Origin: Zeugodacus cucurbitae | Lineage: Eukaryota; Arthropoda; Insecta; Diptera; Tephritidae | Length of the DNA: 64,000 nt | Assembly (NCBI RefSeq): GCF_028554725.1 | Contig: NC_071667.1 | Coordinates: 67,309,501 to 67,373,500 of the forward strand | Reading direction: 5' to 3' | Shown: positions 21,831 through 33,825 of the stretch, piece after piece | How positions within the stretch are numbered: the stretch's first letter is position 1 | Layout: every line of letters starts with the position of its first letter | The notes under the pieces: model-generated | Seen by the model: the letters and a program-made list of their open reading frames with translations, nothing else | The model's database searches: none | What the model was told of the DNA's origin: nothing | Translations under genes and position numbers: made by a program

Positions 21831-24419
21831 AACGCAAACACTTCAAAGAACTTATATTTACAAATACAAAAGGAAACTGTGGCAACACCACCTAATATAG
21901 TACATTTTTCAGAGAAATTCCAAGTGAGTATGATTAAAACTGAGAAATTCACATTTCCAAAAATTCCACTTTTGAATTTGCTTTATTATCTTCAACACTT
22001 TTTCTATATTTTTTCGACACCAACATAGCCCATAAATCTCTGAAAATGAAATAAAAAAGAATATGCAATCCCCATTTGGTATTGAAGTTTCGTGACATAT
22101 CACAGAGAAAGCGACAGCTCATTGCATAAATACGCATTCATATTTTGACGTATGACTTCAAAGCGGCAAAATGCGATGCTTCAACGCTTAGCCATCAACG
22201 CCAGCCAACAAAATGCGAAACAACAACAAGAAATACTGCGAAATATGTACTATATATATTTGTGAGTTTTAACCGAAAAACCAAGCATATTACATATCTG
22301 CCATGCTATGCTATGCTATGTTATTATGCTATGCGAAAGTATGCGAAAAGCATTAACATAACAGCAGTGGCCGGAATGCTGAACTTTAATGATGCATTTG
22401 CGTCAGTACTTTCGTTACTCAAATGCACACACACACATACAGAAACAAGTTTGTGGTGCAAACCTTATGGACTTGCAACCACCCACACATGCCGACTTAT
22501 AAAACTTTAGTTGTAAGCGCATGCTTATGATTTCCAATGCACTGCCTCATAATACTCTTCAAAAGTAACCGAAAATATGAAATGGAAATTCCATGTATGT
22601 GTGTGTGTGTGTGTAAATAGTGAAGCATGAAAGTCAAGCAGCAGGAGCGAAGCGTGTGCATGAGGAAGAAAAAAACGAATTCTGTATGATGGATTTTTGT
22701 GAATTCTCGCACAAATGTTTCACACAAGTTGCTAGCAGCTAGTGCTAGAGTAACGGTGGTTTTGCTCTGCATTGCCAGCAGTAAATGCAAAATTCTTCAA
22801 CTCTTGTATTATCGAGAGTTGTGGTTAAGTTTTCTCCTGCTTGTTGCTATTTTCGGTATGTGTTTACAACCATTGCTGCTGTTGCTGCTGCGAGAATATC
22901 GAAAATTCAGTATATTTCTAAAGTTACTGAATGCATGCTGCACTTGCAACACATCAACAACAACAACAACAACACCTACTGCATTCCACTTATTTTATTC
23001 TTCACAAGTTCTGTATCATCAACAGTGCACTGCTTATGCACTTAGTGCCTGAGCGCAAGTGCTTTACACGCAAATGTTTCTGGGAATTGTGAGAAAGAAA
23101 AAAAAATCGAAAATTTGCAAATTCTCATACATCACTTTGCAACAAGCGCCCAGCGGGAGCGGGTGAAACTGTGAGTGGTAAGAGGTGGAAATTGCACTTG
23201 CATGCAGGAAATATTTGCATATATTGCGGCGTTGGCAAAAATACTTACGAGCATGCTGATAAACACTTAATGCATTTTCAATTTTTTTTTTCACACACAC
23301 ATATTTTTGTTTTTGTTTCAATTTTTGCCGCTTCACTATTTGAATGCGTGTGTGAGTGTGTGTGGCGCTTTGTTTATTGGCCGTAGAATTGGCATATGAT
23401 CTACAGTTACTTTGCCAAGCAAATTTCAAGCTTCGCATGAGCAACATTAGAAAAATTAATAAATTGTGAGTTGAGCATGAAAATCGGCTTTACTGTGCTT
23501 TTTAATGCACAGCGTAAGTGTTGCATGCAATTATGAATAAAGTTATGAGATTTTCATTTCAATTTTCTTCATTAAATACACATATTTTGCATAAGTCCAT
23601 TAGTAGTTATCAAAGTTTTATAAAATTTTGACAAATAGAGGAAAATATGAAATATTTAGTAAAAAGGAGCTCTTAAAATAATAAAAGTATTATTTTTGAA
23701 AAAGGAAAATATTTTTCTGTATTTAATTAAAGCTAGACAAGTAACAAATACACTGACTTTTGACGAAAAAAACTCAAGATTTAATTCAGGTCCAGCTTAT
23801 TTTGCCTTTTGTATATGTCAGCCAGCCATGAGTATGAGAAGAATGTTAGCTGCTTTTAATATTTGACTGGTTTTCTTATTATTTTATGAAGTTTATTTGT
23901 ATACTTCAAGAAGAAAACAAAAATCCGCTGACAATCTTGAGACACTCTTACTTTATTCTGTCATGCAAAACTCCGTCTTATATGAAAATTCAATTTTGAT
24001 TTTGTCCTTGAAATTGTTCAAGATTCATATTTAATTCAATTTCCAATTTTAATGCCCATAATGCCCACAATCGTTCCCATACTTTTGTAAAGATATAATG
24101 ATTTTTTTTTCAAAAAAATGTTTTGTAACTCAGTACAGACTGTTCAATAAAAACAATTCATCAAAATATCGCTCGCAATGTAATGATCTTCCCTCTATAT
24201 GCCAATCATTCAAATCTAAAGTTAGAGGTTCAGATTATTGCTTTTAAAATGAAGTATTCTAGGTTCGGATTATAAAATTATCATGATCAAAGATCACTTT
24301 CCTACACAACGTTGCAAGATTCAAGATCGCCCAGAATGTAGTCCTTGGTCAGATAAAATCTGGGCCAATACTAAAGATTTAACCAGCTGTGGTAAAATAG
24401 TGGCGCAATTTGTTCTGGA
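21831..24419. other. Non-coding DNA with short tandem repeats
   Basis: Short frames here are overlapping and non-protein-like. Contains the pentamer run at 22303, a TG run at 22597-22614 and a CAA run at 22955-22974. Confidence 0.5.
22303..22320. repeat. (ATGCT)n pentanucleotide repeat
   Basis: Three to four copies of ATGCT in a row, with a further interrupted copy at 22326-22333. A looser relative with CTATG words is seen at about 38556-38581. Confidence 0.8.
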
Positions 24420-25075
24420 TAGGTAGGTAGGTAGAGGTGCAGGCAACCGGCTCAATTAACGCTAGATGCGCCATTTCCTTGCACTATTCTGAGAACTTTA
24501 TATCTCATGCTATCTCGTTCCATCGTAAAACCATTTGTTGCTTTCAATGAAACTACTTATTTCCGTAATACTTTTTGTGAACATCCATTCGAGATTTGGT
24601 GATTGAAATTTGCTTTGTTATTTTGCATTTGGTTGTCGATTTCCGTCCTCCTTGAGCAATCTGTTCATAATGTGTGTGGAGATCGCGCTTGATATTGCCT
24701 GACGGACATGGTATTTTCTCCGCTTCGGATTTTTCCTGAAAAGCTGCTATCTTTGCCAGCTCCTCTGCCTTTTCATTTCCGAAAATGTTTCTGTGGCAGG
24801 GTATCCATATTATTATTATCTCTCGTATTGGTTCAGTATGGTATAGAGAAAACATACCTAGTATTTCAGCTTTGAAATTGCTAGATGAGTTCGGTAGACG
24901 GAAAGAGAGAGGTGTCAAGATCATTCGGGTATACCGCCGTTCCTATACCGCAATCCATTTTAAATCCGTCGGTATATGTATATTGAGATGGTATTCTCTT
25001 CTTCAACTGTTCCTCATTCCTGACCATCGGGTATCCTCACCTGGAAGTGGTCATTGAAATCCAACTTTTGGAGAA
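24420..25075 (-). pseudogene. Non-LTR retrotransposon RNase H remnant, internally deleted
   Basis: On the minus strand, reading from about 24985 downward, the sequence gives YTDGFKMDCGIGTAVY (first RNase H aspartate block), then LSFRLPNSSSNFKAEI (the conserved glutamate region), and after a missing segment IIWIPCHRNIFGNEKAEELA (24740-24810), the WVPGH..I.GNE.AD block of retrotransposon RNase H. A cut-down C-terminal part follows to 24553. The 3' end has the tail CTACCTACCTACC (24421-24434 on the other strand as GGTAGGTAGG), typical of I/R1-like elements. Truncated at 5' and dead. Confidence 0.85.
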
Positions 25076-26871
25076 TATAGACTGTTTTAATTCGTATTCT
25101 GAATAATTAGTACTACTTCTTATCCAAATAGACATAGTGATCTTAGTGGCCCAATATTAAACTAACAACCATTTCATACCCAGCCAGATCCTTCCTCATC
25201 TCATCTAAAAATCATTGTCTTCTGATCTGCTTCCATCAAAACTGTTGATTTCTGGGGCCAATACTGATTACTAATAATAAACAAGTATGTATACTGGTTA
25301 AAATCTATTGAGCTAGTATAGGATTTGTTTCAATTCCTCACTTCCATTACTTTGAGTCACACATTGGACAGAATTACTCTTAAGTAGATCCCTTCGCACG
25401 TTCAAAAACAGTTAAATATACGAATATTTGATATTGCTACAATGAGATAGGATCTAGCAAGCAGGCTATTAGTTGTTGTTGTTGAATATACATATGTATA
25501 TTTTTAATTTAAACTAAAAACTAACAGTGAACTTTTAATCAAAAGGTTGATATTGTTGACAGAATTTTCAGAATCCTAACTCCATCACAACAAAACCAAA
25601 ATTTTATGACATATACATTTCTCTTACTCGCATATTTATTTTATTACCATTTTACCTCTACTGCCAGCCACTGGTAGCTTTTCTGCAATAAATTACGCAT
25701 ATTAAATAATTGCCATATATATTTTGTACAATTATTCGCCATACGAGTCATATATCATGCCATAAAAATCATTTCTAACATAGCATTTTCCATACAGCAC
25801 AGCCAATTTGCTGAGTTAACTGGCGAGTAAACAACAAAACAAGCAATTCAACTAACATAACTGCACATTTTTTTCCATATATATGCCAAATATTTGCATA
25901 TCAATTTTTTGAAAATTTTCCAACAGCAAAAGGTCACTTCACATTTCGACACTTTGCGGAGATAGCGCAGGCAATAAATGCATGTGGCATGTTGCTAGTT
26001 GCATTTGTGATGCATGCGATAGTGTTTTATGAATGCAACGACAAGTGCGCTTGTACGGCTTTACCAATTCGGAGAGCAAACAAATTGCCACAATCCAAAA
26101 ACAGCAGTCAATGTCTGGTGATTGCCACAACGCAGTAGCAACAGCAACAAGCAATGACATTTTGCAACAATTTAATAAAGACACAGCAAAGCAATGCAAC
26201 AACAGCTGCATTAACCAAGATATTGGCAGAGAGGTGCGCATGGCAAACAGGTAAAGCTAAGTCAGTATTAGCATATGAATGCTGTGCACAGAAATGAGAA
26301 GTTGTCAATTGATGACTGACCAGTACGCATATGCAACACACAGATAGTGCAACAAACAATTTGTCGGTGTATTTTTCTGTGTATGGACTCGACTAAAGTC
26401 TCGATAAACACTATGGAATAAGCGACCACAAGGGAGCTAAGTAAATGACAGCACAGCAAGTTGCAATTTTACACAACCAAAATGATTTTATGAACTTTTG
26501 TTAAAGACTACAACAACAACGACCTCAATTGCAAAGACTTTACCTCATATTGTCTGTTATTTTGCTCTGACGCTGATCACTCGGCCTCGAACTGCACCTG
26601 CAAACTTTGCTGCTTGCATTTTCCGCCTGTGTCAAGTGACTAGTTCGTCCATTATTCATACTCTCTAGAGCTGATTGAATTTGCAATTGTGATTATGTAA
26701 CGAAAAGTAAAATTTCGAGCTTCCGACACGAGCAGCAAAATTTGTTCGGAGAGACTCCTTTAGCAATGTTGTGGAGCCAAAATATTTGTCAAAAAACTGT
26801 CATTAAAGTCTATACTTCTATCTTTATTGGCATTACATCTTACAATATAAATTTAATAAAAATCCTAAATT
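25076..26871. other. Non-coding DNA, no gene seen
   Basis: An ATG-initiated 73-codon frame at 26033-26254 ends near a donor-like CAG|GTAAAG but sits in CA-rich DNA with competing frames, so it is not called as a gene. Confidence 0.5.
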
Positions 26872-27087
26872 TGACAGTTCAAAATTGACAGATGACAGAT
26901 GACAGCTGTAGTTAAAGCGCTAACAGTTTATGGTTGACAGATTTGACAGTAGACAGCTGAGACTTGACACATGTCAAGTAATTGTTGACAGCTGTCATTG
27001 AAAGTGGTCAACTGATAGTTAAAAAGTGACAAATGACACATGACAATTACCAAATGACAGCTGACAGTTGACATATGATAAATGTCA
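26872..27087. promoter_or_regulatory. Dense TGACA(G) motif cluster
   Basis: Within 216 bp the core TGACA appears 14 times on the + strand and 3 times on the minus strand. Two palindrome-like sites, TGACAGCTGT, are present. TGACAG is the core recognised by TALE homeodomain proteins (Homothorax/Meis, TGIF-type Achintya and Vismay), and the TGACAGCTGTCA palindrome is a TGIF dimer site. The cluster may be an enhancer or a slippage-grown minisatellite that mimics one. Confidence 0.4.
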
Positions 27088-28559
27088 GTTAATCGGTAAT
27101 GTACAGATAGCTTAAAATTACAAAAAAAATTAAATAAAATTATATTTTTTATAAATGGTTAATGATCAAAACGTCTTCATAGTAATACCACCGCCTTTAA
27201 TAGACAGCAAGCTGTTTCTCCAACTGAAATAAAAGTGAAAATTTGCTTAAAGACTAATTGCCCACATAACCACAATAACTTTATCCAACATGCTCTTCAA
27301 AATACATATACAATACGCAATCCGTTTCGTATAACCAAAAGGAAATAGAATTTGCTGTCCTTCAACGCCTTAAATATCATGAAATTGCCAGAGCATATTT
27401 TCACCGTTCACCTACAAACCTACACACACACACACTCACTCACACATACATTACGAAAGTGAAGCAAGAAATCAAAAATGGAAATATTGCTGTGACTGGC
27501 GATACATTGATTGTGTGAAACAAAAGCCTCGCTCTCAAGCTGCGACACCGACTAATATGCGACGCTATGCGTGCGTGCTTGCGCCTGTGTGTATGCTTTG
27601 TTTACACCTCAGCATTTGCTTCAGCTACGAGTGCACAGCCGTCTGCCAGCCTCTGAGGCAATTGAAAGCTTTAATCTTACTAGCTGATGATTTGCAAATC
27701 TGCCAATGGCACACGCATTGCGACGACATGCCTTGGTCACTCATTTATAGACGAGCAAGTAGACATAGAGGCACACACACACACAATGAAAGACACATTT
27801 ACAGGCTTAGTTTGAGGCTCTTTAGTCTTTCATTTCGCAATGAAATTCGCAAACACGATTCGTTGAACATATGCAGGTGTAAACAGCTCACACACACACA
27901 TACGAATTCGCACTCACACTCACACTTGAACACTTTCACTTAGCAGCAGCAGCAGCTCAGCTACTCAACACAGAGACACACCTTGCAGATATGTACTCAA
28001 ATTCTCTTGCCATACTTGTGTCCATATATGTATGTGCATGTAAAAGTATGTGTGCGCTTAGCACGTTCCGTTTTAGCCAGCAAGCAGCTACTACTTTCGG
28101 TCAGCAACGTAATAAAACTGTCATTAACAGCGTGCCAAAGATGGTGTTGGTGCCACGGTGCGTATACGTGACGGTAGTTCTACTATGCAGACAAACACAG
28201 CTCAACTAGCTTGGTAGCTGGCACAAGTAGGTAAATCTTGACTGTTGTACGTTGCATAATTGCTTTGAGAACTTTTTTTGTTGCCTTACTCTTCGAACAC
28301 ACACTCATTATGGCGTATGTGTATATCTCCGTGCTGGTACAGTTTAGCTGTAGTTAAGTGTTTTTGGGTCAAGCTATGGTGAGCAACAACATTCAACTCG
28401 CCAATCTTAACTCAATGTGCAATAGTAAACCCCACAACAGTCAATCTCGTATGCTAAGTGTTAGATAGACCTTAGTGGAGCATGCATATGCGATTAAATT
28501 TATAAATATCACACATACATATATTGGCATAGCTTCGAAGGCCGAATTTTAAAAGAAAA
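27088..28559. other. Non-coding DNA, no gene seen
   Basis: The 142-codon frame at 27515-27943 starts at ATG but is dominated by CAC/ACA microsatellite codons at its end and has no recognisable domain. It is left uncalled. Confidence 0.5.
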
Positions 28560-29530
28560 ATTAAATATTTGTTGTTGTTGTTAATTTGTACAGATTTTTT
28601 GATAATAAAATCGCATCTAAAGCGTTGACTAAAAATAAAATATTTTTTTAATTAAAAATAATAATAAATTGAATTGAAAAAAAACTTATTTTTTATTATT
28701 ATTTTATTTTATTTTTTATTTTTTTATGTTAAAATAATAATAAAAATTATATATATATAAATATATTTTTTATAATAATTATATTAAAATTAATATTTTA
28801 AATTAATAACAAAAATTTTACAAAAAAAATATTTTCTTAGCCTTTTTTTACCGAGAAAAATATTAATTAAATACAAATTTAAGATTTTACAGTACCGAGG
28901 TACAATTAAGGATAAATAATAAATTTTTAATACAATATTTTTATAAAAATAAATAACATATTTTTGAAATAAAAATAGTTTTTTAATATTTTTTTTAATA
29001 AAAAAAACTAAATCTTCCTTTTTAATAAAGATTTCACGGTTTCCGAAACATATGTATTGAAAAAGTATAATTTATATTAAAAAATTATTATATATATAAA
29101 TAAATATAAAATATAATTTATTTAAAAAATTATTATTTTTCAATACAATATTTTTATAAAAATAACAAAAAAGAAATTTTAATCCAAATTATATAATTTA
29201 ATTTTTTTTTTAATAAAAATTAATAAATTTTTAAATATATATTGCAATATATTTTTTTAAAAAATTTTTTTTCGACAAAAATAAATTTCAATTCATTAAT
29301 AAGTAAAATTTATTTTTAGAAAATTATTGAGAAAATTTCACTTTTAAATTTATTCTTTTTTATAAAAAATAAATTTTTTTTATAATTTTTTTATGAAAAA
29401 TATTTTTTTAATATTTTTTTAAAACTTTTTTTTTTAATTACTATTTATTTTGAAGCTATTTTTTAAAAAAGAAAAAAATTCAAACAACCAAAAAAACATT
29501 AATTTCAACAAAAAAAATTCCTCCCATTTT
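28560..29530. repeat. Extremely AT-rich island
   Basis: Almost pure A and T for nearly 1 kb. One phrase, AATACAATATTTTTATAAAA, occurs at 28929 and again at about 29142, 213 bp apart, hinting at an old tandem duplication. No gene or protein-like frame. Confidence 0.65.
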
Positions 29531-30691
29531 CCTACATAGTTTTCCCAAATTCAATCCGTTCGCTTTAAAGCAAAAGTTAAAAAAAAAATATAGTCATTAG
29601 AAAGTCATAAGCACCTAAAACTTTTACTAAGCGCCCAATAACTTTTGACTTTTTTCCTGCACCCTTGTGGCTGAACATAGAACACATCCGATGTAAAAGT
29701 TGGCAAATAGCGCTAAAGCAAAGCAAACTGCACACACATACACATAAATCCATTCGCATATACCCACAGCAGACCACAACTTTAGTGTTGGCTAATTACT
29801 TTTCGTGTGCGGCACACACAGCAAAACACTCACATATTTGGGCGTAATAGAGCTTTGCTGACACTGCGAGCGCGTTGAAGGTTGGCACTGAAACTTTCTT
29901 GGTCCAACCAATCAACACAAAACTGCGCTGAAATCTAAAAACCAAAAAAAGAACGATTACAAAAATAAAATATGAAATTTGAATCTCGCCAGCATGCAGA
30001 CATGCACTCTACTCACAAGCAAGTGTCTGTGTGTTTAAAAACAACTCCACCCAAGGTTAGCATTATTTTATATTTTGCACTTGTGCTCTTCTTGTCGCTA
30101 ATAAAACGCATTTCCTGCATCTCTTTAACTTTTATATTCGCACAGCTTCCCCCGCTAATTTCGTATTTATATTTCGTTAACACTTTCTGCCATTTTTTTC
30201 GATTTTTCTTTTTTTTGTTTTGTTTCTTTTTTTCAATAACTTTTACAAGTCTTCCGGCTGCAAACTTCGCTGAACATTTATTGACGCCTTTGTAGGCTAC
30301 GTGGCGCTTAAAGCAATTGAAACTTTTCTCACAGTGATAGCTGAGTCAGCGAGTAGGTGTGATGCACGTGCTTAGCGCTTCAACTGGAAAATATTGTATA
30401 TACTCTTAGATATAATATCTGTTTCTCGTTGCCTTGCCTTGCAATTTTCGTGTTTCGTGTTTCTATTTCTTCCCATTCTTTATCTAAGTAAATTCGCGCC
30501 ACTTTGGGGCAAGTTGCAGATATCGCTGAAGCATATGTCTTTAATTTAAATTTCAGCTTAAAATACATATATATTAAAGTGAGCTAAAATTGAGTATGGA
30601 AAAGTATTTACTTATTTCCAATAAGTTTTATTCATCAAAACTGATTCTCGAACATTAAACTAACATAATCGCTCTGTAAATTGTTAATATA
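29531..30691. other. Non-coding DNA, no gene seen
   Basis: T-rich tracts and a CA run. No supported feature. Confidence 0.5.
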
Positions 30692-30752
30692 TAAGGTCTG
30701 CAACTTTGCTTCCGCCGTTTTTTTTTTTTTTTTGTTTTGTAAATTTAGATGA
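30692..30752. mobile_element. Solo mariner terminal repeat
   Basis: The sequence AAGGTCTGCAACTTTGCTTC, continuing CGCCG, a T run and TGTAAATTTA, matches the end of the mariner element at 63879 almost base for base. Only the terminal ~60 bp is present, so this is a truncated relic of the same family. Confidence 0.75.
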
Positions 30753-30894
30753 GCTTCAGCCGCACTTTTCTTGGAATTAAAAAAGAAAAGCAAAATTTCC
30801 CGCAAATGTCGAGAATTCGGCTCAAAAACTGACATTTTCAGTTGAGAATCAGTTTGGGATGCAAACAGATCTCTACAAAATTTTTTTGTTCGGT

Positions 30895-31280
30895 TGATCT
30901 CAAAAGCTCTCCAATTTTTAAAATGATCTTTTCGATTACTAGAATGAGCTTACATATGTGAAGAATAAGCTTTCCGATTTTTATGATGAGCTTTCGGATT
31001 TCTAAAATGAAATTTCAGTTTTCCAGAATAAATTTTTTGATTTTCAGTATAAGCTTTTCCATTTTTAGAATGAGCTTTCCGATTTATAGAAACGGTTTTA
31101 AGTTTTCAGAACAAGCTTATCAAAATTTCGATTTTCCGAATAAGCTTTCCGATTTCAAGAATAAGTCTTATGATTTCCAAAATAAGCTTTTAAACTTCAG
31201 AATAGGCTCTCCAACTTCTATGTAGAATGTGCTTTTTGATTTACAGAATAAGCTTTGAAATTTTCAGAATAAGCAATTAT
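30895..31280 (+). repeat. 21-bp minisatellite, degenerate
   Basis: About 17 diverged copies of a unit like AATAAGCTTTCCGATTTTCAG follow one another, with most copies 20-22 bp. Because 21 is a multiple of three, one frame stays open for 80 codons (30983-31225) and would encode a heptad-like series of F/S/N-rich units; this is a consequence of the period, not evidence for a protein. Confidence 0.8.
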
Positions 31281-32886
31281 GAGAAAAAAGTTTTTTCTTT
31301 GAGTGGAATTTCGAATTCCGATACAATAAATTTAAAATAATCCTACTAGCTTACGAAGACTTTTAGTTGTGATCTGGTGCATGAAATGCTATGTTAACAC
31401 TTTACGATTTTCATGCAAATTACATATCTTTTTTTAATTGAGGCATCACTCTGAAAAAATAAATGGATGACCAGACATTATTTATGCCATAAAAGCTTTA
31501 AAAAAGTTCGTACGTCACACTTCTTTATTATTTATTGGCTGCATATTTTATTTTTCAATATAAAATAATTTTATAACAATAAGTAAATAAATGAAACCTC
31601 CATTTCTACCTCATGCTTTATGATAAACATATACTTTACCTTGTTATTATTTAATTTTTTTATTAGCAAATATAACTGCATTACCATTTTATAAACCGAT
31701 TTGGACATCCATCAGCATGCCATGTCATAAATATTGGCGTGTGATTTTTATATTTCCGGAATTTAGATGCATTTTTCGCCAACGCGCTTCATTAACCGTA
31801 CCAAGCCATTAGCCATAAGCGATTTATTACGCTTTAAAGGACAATCGCAAAAGGGAAATATGCTTTTAGTGAAGCGTTTCAAATGCGAACTTAAACTTTT
31901 TTTTTTATAAATAAATAAACATAAACGTAGAAGGTCACAGAAATATTTATTTATAGAAATAAATGCATGAAAAAGGCAGCTATCAATTCAATTCAATAAT
32001 AAGCAAAAGTAAAGATATTTTCAAGTGTTGCCAAAGTGAGTGAATTACAACTATAAAAAGGCAAATAGCTGTTAAATTTATTAATGTTAGAAATGCGCTC
32101 AAAATAATAATTCTCGCATTTGTGAGTATACATCTAGGCGTGCACAATTTTTCTTGGCGTCACTTGCATTGTTGTTCTTGTACGTTGCTCGTCAGCATTC
32201 ACAAGCACAAGCTATTATACAAAAGTTTAAATTTACACGCCATTTTTCCATTTTGTAGTGCTTTTGTTGGCATTGATAGCGCATCAGTTGCGCATATTGG
32301 TGGCTTATGCCGCACACACGCACACATAAAAATAACAATAATATATTAGAGTATCTGTAAGCATTGGCAAGCACATGGAAAATGCATACCTGTCAATAAC
32401 CGCCCGCGGTGCAAAAAAATGGCACGCAACACTATTTTATGAAAATCGGCGATTGCTGCAGAAGAGCTGTCGGAATATTTATGATGTGGCAGAGCGCTTT
32501 TGAAGGCTACCTTTGCGTGTGGTTACACAAATGTACATTTATAAGTGTATTTAAAAGTGAATACGTGTATTGAAAATGCATTTGTGCGCGTGTCTTCTAA
32601 GTAAAATTTTACCAATGCCTTTCCTTACTTCAGTTCTTTAATATTTTTTGCAAGAAAAGTAGAGGAAGAAATGACTTTGATAATTCGAAGACTTTATAGA
32701 AAGATATTTTACTCAATGCTTTCGTCTATTAATTTAGTATTTAGTGCTAGAGACTTACACGATTGCATTTCATCCACAAGGTTACAATAAGCCGTACTGC
32801 ATACTATTAGGCGCATTGTTTTAATAAAAATCTTCTGCCATTGAACAAAGTATACCAAAAAATTCAAAAATTTATTAAAAGAATCC
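31281..32886. other. Non-coding DNA, no gene seen
   Basis: Mostly AT-rich. The part 31690-31860 is more complex in composition and holds homeodomain-like TTTATTACG and CATAAATATT words; it could be regulatory but this is unproven. Confidence 0.45.
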
Positions 32887-33725
32887 AGTAAGAAAGGGCT
32901 AAGTTCGGGTGTAATCGAACATTTTACACTCTCGCAAGTTATTTATTTGACTTTATTAATATAACAAACAATTTGACTCACATATTCGGTACATATATGG
33001 TATAAAGTCCATTGAAAGTTTGAAAACCCTAATATTGGGTATATGGGAACTAGGGGACGTTATGACCCGATTTCACACATTTTTTGCACGGACACATATT
33101 ATTAGAAGAAAATATTCCCTCTAAATTTCGTTAAAATATTTGAGATACTTACCTATATATTTTCGGTAAAAAATTAGTTAGAAGCTCTGAGATCCTCATG
33201 TTCGTTAAATGGGGCCTTGAATACTTATAGGTCCATTTCGAAGATTTTTAGTAGGGATTTACTATAAATGCAGAATTTGTGCAAAGTTCTATTCCGATAT
33301 CTTTACTAGTGCTTTATTTATATATTGAAAAGTTAACGATTCAGATCGACTTCAAAGTTTTGCTATATGGGAAGTTAGCGTGGTTGTGAATCGATTTTCC
33401 CATTTTCAAACTATAGCATTGGGATGTCAGAAAATATTATAAACCAAATTTCGTTGATATTGGTCACATAGTTTCTGAGATATGTTTTATGACCCATAAG
33501 AGGGTAGAGCCACGCCCATTTAAAATTGTGTATACCAAGTTGAGTGCAGCTCCTCTCTACCATCTTTACCATGAAATTTAAAGTTTCTGGTGGTTTTACT
33601 TTGTAAATTTAATCATTTTTAGTAGTTTTCAACATAACCTTTGTATGGGAGGTGGGCGTGGTTATAATTCGATTTCATCCATTTTTGGACTGTATAAGGT
33701 ATTACCTAAAAGAAGGCAAAAAAAA
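32887..33725 (-). mobile_element. Second Helentron/DINE-like family, copy B (inverted, 5'-truncated)
   Basis: Read on the minus strand it ends with ACTCTCG..TGTAAAATGTTCGA, the hairpin GTTCGATTACACCCGAAC (32903-32920) and TTAGCCCTTTCTTAC, matching the right end of copy A at 18291-19219. Internal phrases such as GGCGTGG and AACCACGC are shared in the same order. It stops at about 33725, at a point equivalent to about 18440 in copy A, so its 5' hairpin is missing. Confidence 0.8.
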
Positions 33726-33782
33726 TTAATTGAATATATAATATCTGCAAGTTAATCGGAGTACTCGGCTAAATGAGCTTCT

Positions 33783-33825
33783 CCTAAATGTAGGCAACAT
33801 ATTTTTTTTTTTGCCTACACTTAGG
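33783..33825. other. Imperfect hairpin
   Basis: CCTAAATGTAGGCAA (33783-33797) pairs with TTGCCTACACTTAGG (33811-33825), one G-T or mismatch position, around a 13-nt T-rich loop. Pairing extends weakly outward through TAAATGA. It lies about 60 bp beyond the broken end of copy B. It could be a transposon end, a remnant of a small inverted-repeat element, or a foldback RNA. Confidence 0.6.

Noticed and set aside
22303..22340. Possible CRISPR-like or structured repeat
   Set aside because: It is a plain ATGCT pentamer run with no spacers; the setting is eukaryotic.
26033..26254. 73-codon ATG frame ending near a donor-like site
   Set aside because: Short, in CA-rich DNA, with similar-length frames on the other strand; insufficient support.
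27515..27943. 142-codon + strand frame with ATG
   Set aside because: The C-terminal part is CAC/ACA microsatellite and overlapping frames are also open. No splice or conservation evidence.
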